Of a stretch of 64,000 nucleotides of DNA, positions 1 to 12,385 are shown one piece after another; position 1 is the stretch's first letter, and each line of letters opens with the position of its first letter. Origin of the DNA: Romanomermis culicivorax (lineage: Eukaryota; Nematoda; Enoplea; Mermithida; Mermithidae). Location of the stretch: contig CAWUHX010000320.1 of the NCBI GenBank assembly GCA_963922205.1, forward strand, positions 186,001 through 250,000. Reading direction: 5' to 3'. Under the pieces are notes generated by a model, which saw nothing but the letters and a program-made list of their open reading frames with translations, did not search any database and was not told the origin of the DNA. A program made the position numbers and the translations under genes.

Positions 1-91
1 GCGTCAAATTACCATCCAATTTCACGTATTGGTCATTTCTTTTGGCGATGGTCAAAAAGTCCACTCGTCGTCCGTCTGCCGTGAATCGAAC
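1..91 (-). CDS. Nrx-1: neurexin exon 5 (partial at window edge): LamG2 continued
   Basis: Acceptor TGGAACAG at 92-93 is followed by 30 in-frame codons beginning [18 protein letters not shown], in phase with exon 4. The T-x-DG turn matches the strand after WH.V..HRR in LamG domains (human TISVDG). The exon runs off the left edge. The plus-strand open frame over the same bases is a shadow. Confidence 0.85.
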
Positions 92-3000
92 CTGTTCCAG
101 GGATAGAATTTACAGCGTGCATAGAGTGGAAAAGGAAATTTTTCATGGTCAGAACGGTCACATGATAGAATACTGTACTGTCCATCGGGATTTAACATTC
201 CGTTATTTACAAAAAAGTTTCGATACCAGCATTAATCAATAGGATTTCGAATTTTTTTATTATGCTTCAATAGACAACCACGAAAGCAGATTGAATTTGA
301 CATATTCTCTCCACAGAGTTTTACAACTTGATATAGTAGTAAAAGGCAGATTCTTTCATGACAGACATAGGAATATACTTTAAAACTAATTGAAAAATAT
401 CGTCTATGTCCATTGGATAAAGCAACATTGACACCTTTGAATTTACAACTGAAATCTTTACGATTTACGATTATTCAACTAAATTTTCGATCTGTTCGTG
501 TTCCATTCTACAGCAAAAATGTTACTGATTAACCAGCAAGCTTAGCTCCTTTCTATGTTGAACTTACGCTTACAGCTGACATTGCTTAATAAGTAGGTAG
601 TAGTAAAATGGAACTTTCTTCTTTGATAGCTTTCATTCAAACTGTTTACTTAACAATGTATCAAAAAAGTAGAATTCGGTTGTAAGTTTAGAACCAAAAA
701 GCTTATGCTTCAATCAAACAATTGAGTCATTAATGTGAATTTACCGGTGGAAACTACTGCAGTTTTTTCAAACGAAATCTTCAGAGTTTGATTTAATTTG
801 ATGTAGATAATACATTGTTTTTGCATTCCCCACCGTGCATTCCACTATCCAAGTTATGAAACCAGTACACTCTACAGCATAAAGTAGGGGTTAATTGACC
901 TTTCGCCCCGCAGAATACCCATTTATTTTTTATTTTTTCCTTACAAAACGCAAAAAAATAGTTATGAATCGAAATGTCACATTGACATCTATTCGTAAAC
1001 TTGGCTTAAAATGAGGTATCGTCAGTTCCTAGGCAGTTCCTCGGTTGACCTCACCCAGATTTTCTTTTCTGTCGTTGTATACTCTACAGTAATCATTTTT
1101 CTTACCCCTGAATATCAACTCACTTTTCTAAGGCAACCAATAAAATTCGAATCTTCTAAAATTTGAGCAATAAATTTATGCCTGGGTTTACCACCAACGT
1201 AAGCTATAGTGCTGTACAACCATTGCAACGTGGTAGAATCTTTTTTGGCATCGGAATATACCCCGTCGACTTGTAACGACAGCTGTAGTATGAAGCAAAC
1301 TTTTTTCTCAATTCGCTACAAAAATTAAACTTGAAAACTCACGTGCATAATCGCTACGCCATTTTGTTTCTGGAAAAAATTGAAAATTTTTACCAATTTT
1401 GGAAGAAAAAAAAACATTTTTCTCACAATTTCCAGCCGTCGATGCAGAAAAACGTGATGCCAATCGTTGTCGTCGAATCGAGTCGACTCGACGGCCGTGA
1501 AACTTTGTTCAGGAAATTTAGAAACACGGACTTCTTTAAAACTGCCGGCCAAATTGGACGCCGCGATTAAGACGCCTTCTTTCATGGCCAAATGAAGGTA
1601 GTCCTAAAAACGAGATTGCTGGCATAAAGATTTTCAAAAATTAATTTCAATTTTACACTTGGTTTTAAAGTTTCGTATTTCTTATTTAAAAAATTGCTCG
1701 TCAAAAAAATAGGTCGTGAGGTAGTCAAGCTATAGTCTATCTTTTCCAAATGAGCATCGACAAGAGGAAAGATGCTCATGTACATAAGAAACATTATTTT
1801 TTCAGATTGACTGTGCAGTAGGACAAAAATTTAAGGAAAGAAAACGTTCGCAAGCGATGCATATGCATGAACTGGATTGATTTCTTTAAAGCCTTATCAT
1901 AGGTGGCGCGACAGCGTCAACCTATAATACACTTGGCCCCCAAATTTCATGTCCCCTCCCTTAGAGCCAAAACGGTGAGAGCTAGAACCTTCGGGTTTTT
2001 TTGCATAATATCGGGCATAGGGGCAAACTATGGGGTGCCTTTCGTCATTTCGCCTCTATCTGCAAGTGGTGCTCGGTGGGGCCCCAAAAATAGGTAAAAA
2101 ACGCACTTTTTAAGGCCCCCCAGTTCCACCATGCCCAGCAATCGGTGTGCCATATCCAACCTCCATACTTCGGCCTAAGCATCTTGGGGGTGTAATCTCA
2201 AATGCGAATTTTTCTTTTTTTGAAATATGGCCTCAATTCAATTATATGGTTGTCCAAAGTCCCGGAAAATGCCAAATTTCCCAATTTTGTTCTATGGGTT
2301 CAAAAAAATAATTTTTTGCAGCATAATGCACAACTAATTTTTTAGCAGTTTCAAATAAACCTGTAGCCTTATTGAGATTTTTGGGCTGCAAGGGTTTTCG
2401 ACCATTGGGAATTTGATGGATGCGGTCACTTTACACAAAAAATTATCCCAGGTGTAAACAAGCGTATTTCCGTGATTTTTCAGTGGAGGGAGTTTTCGAC
2501 CGCGGGGAATTCAATAGACGTCCTCACTTTACACGAAAAATTATCCCGGGTGTAAACAAGCGTATTTCCGTGATTTTTCAGTGAAGGGAGTTTTCGACCG
2601 CGGGGAATTCAATAGACGCCCTTAATTTACACGAAAAATTATCCCGGGTGTAAACAAGCGTATTTCCCTGATTTTTCAGTGGTGGGAGTTTTCGACTGCG
2701 GGGAATTCGATAGACGTCCTCACTTTACACAAATAAATTATCCACGGTGTAAACAAGCGTACTGCTGTAATTTTTTTGTGGACGGGATTTTCGACCATGA
2801 GAAATTCAATGAATGTGATCACTTTACACCAAAATTTATCCAGTGTGTAAACAAACGTATTTTCGTGATTTTTTGCTGGAAGGGGTTTTCGACCACAGGG
2901 AATTTGATAAATGCGATCACTTTACACAAAAAGTTATCCCGGTTGTGAACAAACGTATTTTCGTGATTTCCTGGTGGGCGGGGTTTTCGATCACAGAGAA

Positions 3001-6000
3001 TTTGATGAATGCAATCATCTTACAAAAAAAACTACCGCAGGTGTAAACAAGCGTCTTTTCGAGATTTTTATGGAAGGGGTTTTCGACTGCGGGGAATTCA
3101 ATGGATGTGTCACTTTACATGAAAAATTATAAGTATGTGTTCGTGAGTTGTATGTGGGAGGGGTTTTCGACCACTGGGAATTTAATGAAAGTGATCACTT
3201 TACACACTAATTCATATTGAGTGTAAACAAATGTATTTTTGCGATTTTCGAGGGAAGATGTTTCTCACCATGGGAAATTTAATGGACGGAGTCAGTTTAC
3301 ACGTGTAAACAAATGTATTTCTGCGATTTTTTTGGTTGAAGGATTCTAAACCATGAGGAATTCAATAGATATGGTGACCTTTCAGAATCTTTACAACGTT
3401 TTTAAAGTAATATGCGGTTCACACATCCTTTACTTTTGCCGGAGGTGAGAATTTGTTGCTTCAAGTTTTTTTATTGTTTTTTTGAAGCGCAGATGACCAA
3501 ATTTAAAACTTCAATGTGCTTCTATGAAGGTTTTCGTGCATGGTTGAGGCCCACTAAAAAGAGGTGAACTAGTTTATTAGAAAATGCCCCGATGGGGCAG
3601 AAAAAAGGAGAATATACTTGCTTCGACAGTTGCCATGGTAGAAAAAGAAGTGGACTAGGTTTTTGAGAACTTGGGTCAAAGTTGGAAAAAATTCACTTCC
3701 TTTATACTGGATTTTCATTCTTTCTCAAAAAATTGTCTATGTCTGCGAAAAAGTATGTTCTGCAGCTGAGTGCATCAACACACCTTCCAACCAACCATGT
3801 GCATCTCTGAAATTTTTAGGAGGGTACAGGCGTGGACCTTGATCTTTTAGCATTTTGTGGGACAAAAAATTCAAAAAAAGGTTGACCAAAAAATTTTTTG
3901 CATAACAAATTTTCCAGTTCCAAAACCCTTGTGGAAGTTTGTACCCCATGTCCCCTCTCACACATGTTTGCTTCCAACTGTGTTAAACATTTTTACTGAA
4001 TTTGGTGTCAACAAAAGGAATCATGTGGGAAAGTGGCTTATAAAATCCCATTCAGCTTTTTTAGAAAAAGAGCTACAGCACAAAGTCTTCTAAGAACTAA
4101 ATTGATTGTGCAAGATACGTTTCATTCACTCATTTTATATGAAATATCGCATAGAATTCACTCCGTAAGTTCTACCGATTGCAAGCTACAAACAAATTTA
4201 TTCTCTTCTATTTAACTATTGAACAAAATAGCATCATTCACAGTTTTTGAGAGCATCATTCACAGATTTAAACTGAAATTTGCAGAAAAAGCGCTTTTTG
4301 CGGGATTGCAAATGGGAAGCAATTTCACCCATTTTTGTCGCTCCAATCTTGCTTTCAAAAAAGTCGTACTGTTGCCGTGGGAGTGCGAGTAGAGTCCGGG
4401 AGAACCGGGTAGGTGATTTCGCGCACACTCCTAATATAGGCAGGCCTAAATCAGGTGCGTTTTTGTATGCTTTACTCTGTTCTCCCATTTGCAGATCAGT
4501 GCCCAATCACTGTAACCAAATTCCAGTTGCACTAAAGGGGTCTGAGCTCAAGCTCATGGTAATCTCGAACAAAAAGGCCACTCAGTTTGATCTCAAGTTC
4601 GGTATAATTTTAATGTCATCCTGTTCATAATGAGCTCAATGTCGAGATTATCCCCAGCTCGAGCTGTTGGATTGCACTAAAATTTTCGCATAATTTTCTT
4701 ATCTCTAAAGCAAATAAATATAAAAATTTCTGCAATTCCCAAACCCGAACTTAAACCTCAGTTTTAGTTTATCCTGAAGTGAGTATGATTTGTGCATTGG
4801 AAGAAAATAATTTGGACATTGTGAATAGCTTAAACTCAAGATCATCAATTTAATCCCGATGTTGAAATTATCTTCATGTTGGGTTAGTGCAACGAGCCTC
4901 AGGTTCCTTTATAGTTCTGAAAATGACTATAATATGCCTCCCTCACTATTTCTCAGCTAGTGTGAAAGGCAGGAGTTTTGAATTGGTCGGGAGTTAGAAT
5001 GCTATCAGTTTACCATTTCTTTACACTTGAAGTCAGGTGCATATAATTTTCATATAGGAAAAGTTTACTGTAGTTGATGCCAGTTGAAGGACAAAATGCA
5101 CGATGCTGCAGAATATAATTTTTCACAGACAGACAATTTTTTTGAGACAGAATGAAAATCCAATATAAAGGAAGTGAATTTTTCCCAACTTTGACCCAAG
5201 TTCTCAAAAATCTAGTCCACTTCTTTTTCTACCATGGCAACTGTCGAAGCAAGTATATTCTCCTTTTTTCTGCCCCATCGGGGCATTTTCTAATAAACTA
5301 TTTGATAATGCATGAACTTTAGAATGTTCGGATATTGTTCATCACATTGCGTAGTGTCCAATCCAGTCTCTGACCTTGACATCTCATATTCTAGATTACA
5401 GTAAACCATGAACTATATGTATTGATAAAAAGACAATGAACGTCCGGTTGTTGAGGTGGTCTCAGGTGCACGTGTTCAGCTTCCGGCGTCGGTGCGCAGG
5501 CGGTTGGACGCAGCGAAAAGTGGCGAAAAGAAAATGATATATTTGCATAGGTTTATGCTGCCACTGTTTCGCGTTTTTGGTGTCTTTTTGTCATTGTTAA
5601 AAAAGATACGATTTATGGAGCGACGCCGCTATCGCCTTTATATAATAATTTTGTTTATTATTGTTATTTTGGCGTCGCCACTAGCTACCCAATACAACTT
5701 GAACCCGTAAGTGTATTGTTCTGTGAGCGTAGAGGAAGGAGTGTATAAGAGTAGGATTGGAGACTTGGGTAGGAGCTCCTGAGGTACGTGCCAAGGTGTT
5801 CTGCCTGAGGTTTAGTGAAAGTTCTGGCGAGTATCTGGTGAAACGTCTGGAAGAGTTTTGTGTTTATTGTTGTTGTTAGCCTGTGGTCAGAACTGTTGCA
5901 TAGTGTTGACCCCACAGCAGCCTAACACGGTTTCTGAGCTTTAACAGTCGTGAATTGCAATGATCATAGGCTATTTGCAATACCATTTGCAGTTTTTCAA

Positions 6001-9000
6001 TAGTTCTTTAATTCAGAATTGTAGGATGATTCGAATTTTCTTCAAAGAAAGTGAATCTTCTAAGTTTAATATTATTGAACGTTTTATTTTCGAAGTTAGA
6101 CAATAATTAATCAATTTTTCTAAAGTGGTCGTTATGTAGATCTTGTTGTCTTACATCAAGTGACTGCAGGTTAGGGTCTGAAAAAAGTTGATACTTTTCT
6201 TATTTAATTTTCCGGTGCAGCGCATAGAAGTTGTAATGTTTGTAAAACGCCAAAGAATTGCATGTGCGCCTCATGCAACAGACTTTCTACCAATTCAGCT
6301 TTTGTTATAAAATGCTTATAAATCAAGAAGTGACAAGAATTAGCACTGTCGACGAAATCATTCACACAAAACTTTTACTGTAGAATTTTTGGACAAAAAA
6401 TTTGTTGAACATTTATAGTCTATTTTTATGAAATGCTTTCAAATGGAAAAGTGACACAAATCAGTATTGTCGTCAAAATCGTTTACACGGAGCCTTATTG
6501 TAATATTAATTGTAATGTAAAAATGTTAAAGGTTAGGTCAGTATGCTTACAAATTTCCACTCCTATATGATATATTGTTTATCAGAAAATCGTGAAGATT
6601 TGAAATACTACTTGCTTTCCATTTTCATTATTTAGAAGCATTCCAAAAAAAACAGACTGCAGTTGATTATTATCAAAAATTTTCAGTCGTATGTAACATT
6701 ATGCCTTGGCAGAAAATGTGTGACATGAAAAAACAGATTGTGAATAATAATACGAAAGCTAGGAGATTTCTGATCATTCCATACGTTTGTCACAAGTATT
6801 CATTAGACGATATCCCTATAAACTGTAGACTTCCGTTATAAAATGTTTGCAAATTGGAAAATGATAAAAACTGCATTGTCATCTATAGTCTGTTTTTTAT
6901 AAGATGCTTCCAAATAGAAAAGTGACACAAATCAGTATTGTTAAAGCTAAGCTCACTAAGCTCAGAAATTTTCAGACCTATATGATATATTGTTCATTAG
7001 AAAATCGTGAAAATCTGAAATACTACTTGCTTTCCACTTTTATTATTTAGAAGCATTTCAAGAAAAACAGACTATACATCCTTTGCACAAAGCTTTTGCA
7101 GTAAATATAGCACTTGCTTTCCACGTTTTAGTTGCATATCAATGGGAAAAGAGACTATTGTGAGACTTGAAACACTTATGGTCAGTTTGTTAATACTCAC
7201 GCAGCGTCTCAAAGGCTTTGATAGGATGTAAATAGATTCCGATGATTGCATGTCAACAATATGACCTTGGTCTACGAATCAGATGATGCCTACCTGTTAT
7301 AGTCTGCCACGTAAAAAGTCATTAGAGCCGTAAAACTACATCTTTAAAATCAATTTCTTGAAGTGCTAAAAAGACGGGTGGTGAAATAAAGGACGAAACC
7401 CCTTAAAATTCGTCAGGGTGGAGAAAAAAGAAAATACAAGAAGAAAAAGTATAAATTCGCGAGAATTTCATAATTCGACCAACCCAAAGTAAAATACCAT
7501 TCGCCGTGTTCACCTGATTATCGCCGGAATAGAAAATCATGCCTGACGATTGTTTAGTTTTGAAAAATAAAGTCAATTGTTCGTCGTGCGATGCGAATCC
7601 GTTATAATTCGACGTAAAATCGTACGACAAGAATTCTGATCCCACGAAAGTTGCTTCGACAGGATCTTTCTCTAAAAAAAGAAACATAATTTGGAACAAC
7701 CAATCAATGATTATTCCAATATATCCAAGAAAATTGTCCATTGTCCAGCAGTATTAATCAGGTATTGTCTGCATACTAGAATCTCGAGAATTAGAAGAGC
7801 CAATATTAAGAACAGGCATGGCCGAAGTAGTGCCGCCGAGCCCAGCCAGGTCAAACCGGCACAGCCCATCAACAAACCGAGAAAAAACCCAGCTCAACCC
7901 ACAAAAGTCCATCCTCGAATACTTGAATAATTATGATTTAAAATTCAAAAATGAAAAAAAACAAATAATATAGTCATAGCAACTGAAAATTACCACGTAA
8001 AAATATCAGAGCATCAATTTTTCCATGATTGATTTTTCGACCTAAATCCGCGACAATATGAATTTACGCCATAGAATCAATCCTGGAAAAGTACTGCTAA
8101 CCAATGTAATTTCAGCAGGTAGCTGACATATCACCGTCCTTTCGCATCCCAAGGTGTTTCTGGTGAAAATCCATGAAAAGCACCTCATTTAAACTCTTAA
8201 CAAAACCAAAAGTGTTCACGTTTTAAAGTTTCTAAAGATCGAGTAAAAAGCACGATTTCGCTACTCTGCAAACTGCAAATCTTGCTGGCTATTTTGACTT
8301 TGTTCCTTTTTCGCTATGGTTCAATGCAAGTGCCACAATAAATGTGACATGACTTGAAGCGAAAAGCTACCTTTTTTTGACTATCATACTGTAGAATCTG
8401 GCTAGCCACAGATTTTGAAATAGCTGATGAGGGGGACATGTCAATACTTTCTTTCTGCTACTAACTGTTTCGATTCAAAATGCATCTTTAGACCATCAAC
8501 CAGTCGGATTCGTATCAATCTAATTGAAGTAATAACCAACATTCTCACACTCTATACATGTATAAAACTAAAAGTTATCAAAAGGTCATAAAATTCTGTC
8601 ATATTGCGAAAGTTCCATCAATGCAAAGAGATTTATTGAAAGATCGTATCACTTTTTGGTACTGGAAAAAGATGATTGGTATCAATTGTCAATGTTATTT
8701 TGCACCAGATCTAGTTATGATCGGGAATCCATTCTGTGTAGTTTTTTCATGAATTGATACCCTACTACTAGTGCTCGCGTTCAATAATTTGTTCCATAAA
8801 TATTTTCCTCCTTGCAAACATCTCCAAGACACAATAATAGAAAAGAAATCTATTTCGACTAAAATTAATATTCATTATTGTTGTTGTCCGGCAGCTTGCT
8901 CAAGAAGCTTAAAATGTAATATCGCTCTGCAACCGGAGAAAAAACCATTATCGAGTTCTTTGGAAATGAAGAGTAAAAAATCGAAATTCGAAATATCTTT

Positions 9001-12000
9001 ATCCTTGGTCAATTCTAATTGTAGTTTTTTCGATAAATTTCAATAGTTTCTCACCCTATTCTTCAAATTCAAATTATTTAGCTTCCTGAACATCAACATC
9101 GTTTATATTCTGAAAAAATAATTATTTAACGATTAACGATGTCGTGAGAAAAATTATAGATGTTTGGATTGACGTGAACTAGAGCAATTATGCCTAAATA
9201 TTGCAAAACAAAAATAGTAAAATATTTCTAATAAAATGAGCGTTGAAAATTATTGAATGCTCATTCAAAATGACTGCCTTTACGCAGTGTCTCTGCAATC
9301 AACAGGAAGGTAGTGTTAAGTGACGAATCAAAGCTCTTTCCTTAAATTTCTGAGCTCATCTATCAAAAAACACGAGGAAAAATGCATGTCATCAGATTCT
9401 TTCTTCTGCAAAATTGGAAGTCGATAGTCGAACATGTGCTAAGAGCATTGGGTGTATTCACCTCGTTCTAGCACCAGCACCGTTTCTGGGGGGGGGGGGG
9501 GGAATTCAGACTAAGATGTTACCAAAGGCTGTGTTTCGGAATACTCCAATATTCTTGCATTCCAGAGTAATTTCCGATAATTTTAAAATTCAACGTTTCC
9601 AACAATTTTAGCCTTTTGATGTGTAGAACTTGCAGGAATCTATTACGCTACTAAGAAACAGTGTTGGGAGTCTCGAGTTGATCAATTTTATCGCCCTCGA
9701 TTTATCTGTCCACGTATGATCATAACTTTACTAGTTACTTGGGATGATTTCTAATGAATTTCGCCGAAAATGCGTATAGAATCATAGCAAGTCAAAATTA
9801 TTACGAAAAAATTTTCAGGATTGATTCTTTGATATAAATGTTTGACAATATGTGCAGCTAACTATGCAGCATTTGCTAGCAGCACTTGAAGCTGAAATTG
9901 ATAAAATTCTTTATACAATAATAGCCAATTTAGGAAATTCATTTGATTTATCTACGACCAATCCAAAAACATCAATTTTGAAGTATTCGATAGGCAGAGC
10001 ATAAACATGTCGATGGTTTCTTTATTCCTTGAGTATTTTTTGAAACCTCAGCATTCAACAGCAGTTTTGCTCAGAAGCTCTGGAATAAACTGGTAAGTCT
10101 TCTCACATCTAGGATAGGTAGCATGGATAGATTTTCATGTTTCGGCTACGTGCTGCTTTTTGAAACTTCGTAATTTTGAATTCGGAATACAGAAAATTGG
10201 AGATTTTTTTTGGGGGGTTGGGAAGCAATGACTGTAATTTCTGCCCGGAAGTATAGCCAATATAATTGTCAATGATTGAATGAAAAATAATAGAACTAAA
10301 GGCATTGTTTGCATTTTTGATTCTACAATCGCTTCAGTTGCATAATTCTCGTTTCAAACAAATTTTTGCCAGTATCATGTATTTGATGCTGCTGATTTTT
10401 TTGAATGATTCTGGAATCATCAGCTGAAATTTTGAACGTCGGTGGATTATCATTTGAAGCATCATCGTTGAAGAATTGGTAAAAAATGATGCGAAAAGTC
10501 TACACCTGAAAACAACGCATCTCAATTAGACAAAAATTAACGCGAAAGATTGCACTGAAATTGAAAATTCAGATTGCAAGCATCTATTGACTTCCTCAAT
10601 AACTCATCCATTGTAACTGAAAAATAACTAGAAAAAATAGGTTTCTTCTATGACTCTATGACATTGTTGTGCAGAAATGAGAAAATTGATCATCATGATA
10701 ACGGTTTGACTCCTTCGAACTCAATATACGGCATCAACGCCAACATCATGAGCGTGATGCAGAGCAGACAACCAAACCGAATCAAAATTCAATCAAGTAA
10801 TGTAACATATAGTAATCTGAATAGAAATTAATTTCAAATGTAATCTACTAACTAACTTTACATGGGCTTTTATGGGCTTTGACCTCAGGCCCGGCCCGGT
10901 TCACCATTTTTTTGTGGCCAATCCCAGTTTGGCCTGTTCAGGGGCCTGGCTGAGTAAGGTCGGGCCCGGCAGTGGACCTCCCATGCACGTCCTTAGTTTA
11001 CATATATAATCATTTCGTACCATACTGGCACTTGTGGCCTTCAAAATCCAAGCCGCAGTCGCACTTGGGTCCATCGTCTGTATTGTAACACTGAGCCTTG
11101 TTCGAACATCGGAATTGTTCGCAATGATCATCGTCGCTATCCCGGACGCCCCTCACGTCCAAAACGAGCGGCGCCGTTACGCCGTGCGGCAACGTCCTAT
11201 AGACCAAATTGCGTACAGAACCGGCCAATCGGGCGACGTTCCGTACGCCTTTGTAGGACAATTTGGCGTCGGGCCAATTGGGCGGTAGACCGCCCAAAAA
11301 GACGTCGCTATTCGTTTCGTAATTGCCGAAAACGAAATCTTGTTGGCCCAGGGTCAAAAAAGTGCTCAATCGGCCGTCGACGGTCAATTTGATTTTCTCC
11401 CAAAATTGAAAAAGTTCAACTTTGCGCCACGTGTTGTCGGAGAAACGGGACGTTTGATCGGCGTTTATTTCCAAGATGTTCGGATGATCGGCTATGGGCG
11501 GTCGACGTGCATTTTGGGCATACCTATTTATGCAACAATGAGCATTATAGTGTCTCAAATAATAAAGACAATCAAAAATTGAATTTTCAGGTTGATATTT
11601 TCAAATATAACATGTTTTTCATAAATCGCTTCTAAATTTAAAAAAATGCAAAAATCAGAAAAATACTTTTGTCAATGCTTTAGTCTGGCGTTTCCTGTTG
11701 GTATTTAATGGCACTGCTTTACAGTGTGCCATGAGCAGCCAAAAGTTTTTGAACATGGGTATCAATGGTCTAGAAAAATGTTGTGCACTGAAAATCCTGG
11801 CTTTTAACGGTATACAGCTCTTGCTAAAAACGCCAAGCGGATTATGGAATCACTAACCAATGGATGAAATGTTCCTCGATTCGCTGGCATGTTCAATATA
11901 CATGATGTTTTTCCTATGATTTTGGCTTCCCTTTATCATGAAGGAATTCCTATTTTTTTCTACAGTATAAAGCCTCTCGCTCTGTGAAAATTTTGTGTCA

Positions 12001-12385
12001 AAATGAACCTACTTTTTGTTGTTGTTGCTTAATCTGCTATTTTGAACTAAATGGTTCATAGTTTTGAATGTCTTGATGCTTACCCTGAATGACGTGGATG
12101 ATGATTTCGTCGCCCGATTTTGAACGTCAATCTCAAAATTCGTCCTTCTATGAGGCGGATTTCGTAGAAATTATTAGACCCGCCGTCGTCCGTATACAGT
12201 AATAAACCGTCGTCTCTGTCCGTATGGAATTCGAAACTCAAAACGTTTTCGAACAAATGATGCCATTTCGGGAAACGGGCGTACGATTCGGGCGATCCTT
12301 CTAACGTAAATTGGACGCTTTTTTGAAAAAGTAAGATGAAAATAAAAAAATAAGCCCAAAAATTTCCGATCGGCCGAAATTTCAT
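1..12385 (-). CDS. Nrx-1: alpha-neurexin, N-terminal part (five exons, continues past the left edge)
   Basis: Neurexins are presynaptic single-pass adhesion receptors whose ectodomain alternates laminin G (LamG/LNS) and EGF domains. Here the minus strand encodes a signal peptide, LamG1, one six-cysteine EGF module and most of LamG2. Coding exons are 12385-12084, 11523-11021, 7671-7514, 1603-1427 and 91-1 (open). All junctions have AG/GT sites and compatible phases (2+1, 1+2, 0, 0). Diagnostic stretches are [16 protein letters not shown] and LLLYTDDGG in LamG1, and [22 protein letters not shown] and [14 protein letters not shown] in LamG2, which follow the vertebrate and fly alpha-neurexin order. 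The start at 12385 is chosen because a hydrophobic signal segment follows directly and LamG1 begins within 25 residues. The remaining LamG/EGF repeats, transmembrane helix and PDZ-binding tail must lie left of the window. I am confident about the family; alpha form is inferred from the LamG1-EGF-LamG2 order. Confidence 0.93.
1427..1603 (-). CDS. Nrx-1: neurexin exon 4: middle of LamG2
   Basis: 177 bases, exactly 59 codons, phase 0 at both ends, acceptor TTTTTAG and donor ATT/GTGAGA. It encodes [10 protein letters not shown], then [17 protein letters not shown]. It ends where other neurexins carry alternative splice site 2, so this boundary may be alternatively spliced (inference). Confidence 0.92.
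2390..3385. repeat. 98-bp tandem satellite in neurexin intron 3
   Basis: About ten head-to-tail units marked by TGTAAACAAGCGTATTT, GTTTTCGACC and CACTTTACAC. The motif TGTAAAC (once TGTGAAC) starts at 2453, 2551, 2649, 2748, 2846, 2944 and 3042, a spacing of 98-99. Units after 3100 are degenerate, with one shortened by about 16 bases. Three overlapping short open frames here (2679-3132) are only the satellite read in different frames. Confidence 0.9.
3570..5300. mobile_element. fold-back (long terminal inverted repeat) DNA element
   Basis: Bases 3570-3775 and 5095-5300 are near-identical inverted copies of about 200 bp. The ends read TAGTTTATTAGAAAATGCCC and, inverted, GGGCATTTTCTAATAAACTA. 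The inner arms share the segment around ACTTGGGTCAAAGTTGG. The 1.3-kb centre holds only short open frames with no recognised transposase. Structure suggests a non-autonomous long-TIR or Foldback element inserted in neurexin intron 3. No clear target duplication was found. Confidence 0.8.
5456..5712 (+). CDS. possible first exon of an unidentified membrane protein (weak)
   Basis: The 84-codon plus-strand frame is more GC-rich at its start than its surroundings. An internal Met at about 5614 gives MERRRYRLY followed by a strongly hydrophobic run ([15 protein letters not shown]) and QYNLNP. Directly after it is a good donor, CCC/GTAAGT, at 5709. This resembles the cytosolic stub and signal anchor of a type II membrane protein such as a Golgi glycosyltransferase. 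No downstream exon could be found and it lies antisense within neurexin intron 3. It could equally be a chance frame or repeat. Confidence 0.22.
6405..7080. repeat. dispersed repeat, two diverged copies in neurexin intron 3
   Basis: Segments of about 6405-6650 and 6880-7080 share blocks in the same order: GAAAAGTGACACAAATCAGTA, then ATATGATATATTGTT, then GAAATACTACTTGCTTTCCA and TTATTTAGAAGCATT. Related traces appear at 28080-28220 and 46420-46560. They are non-coding and of unknown family. Confidence 0.65.
7514..7671 (-). CDS. Nrx-1: neurexin exon 3: start of LamG2
   Basis: 158 bases with acceptor TTTTTTTAG and donor CAG/GTGAAC. It encodes [17 protein letters not shown], the start of the second LamG domain, then [18 protein letters not shown]. 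This matches the beta strands of alpha-neurexin LamG2 (fly: ATF.G..FLSYDL and F.TRQPNGLLFYTG). Confidence 0.92.
7672..11020 (-). other. neurexin intron 2 (3.35 kb)
   Basis: No conserved exon is visible. It contains a run of 15 G at about 9488-9502. Near its 5' splice site, at about 10865-10985, is a GC-rich patch with repeated GGCCCGG/CCGGGCC words that looks like a small inverted-repeat insertion. Remaining open frames (8558-9046, 10334-10525) resemble nothing known. Confidence 0.6.
11021..11523 (-). CDS. Nrx-1: neurexin exon 2: rest of LamG1 and first EGF domain
   Basis: 503 bases, acceptor AATAG/GTATGC and donor TATG/GTACGA. It encodes the second half of LamG1 (KIKLTVDG, then [11 protein letters not shown], the usual G-G-P turn) and a linker. 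The EGF module with six cysteines follows (C-x4-C-x5-C-x8-C-x-C-x8-C, about 11120-11025). The phases match exon 1 (2+1) and exon 3 (1+2, recreating a Glu codon). Confidence 0.93.

Noticed and set aside
42..242. 66-codon plus-strand frame at the left edge
   Set aside because: It is the shadow of neurexin exon 5 and adjoining intron; the minus strand gives a LamG match with correct splice phase.
2679..3132. Three overlapping Cys/Phe-rich frames resembling a repeat protein
   Set aside because: They are the 98-bp satellite, whose unit (not a multiple of 3) is read in three frames; conservation is at DNA level.
9488..9502. Run of 15 G as the edge of another poly-G MITE
   Set aside because: No matching terminal inverted repeat or target duplication could be found around it.
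11034..11582. Plus-strand open frames of 80-84 codons
   Set aside because: They overlap neurexin exon 2 antisense and have no domain similarity.
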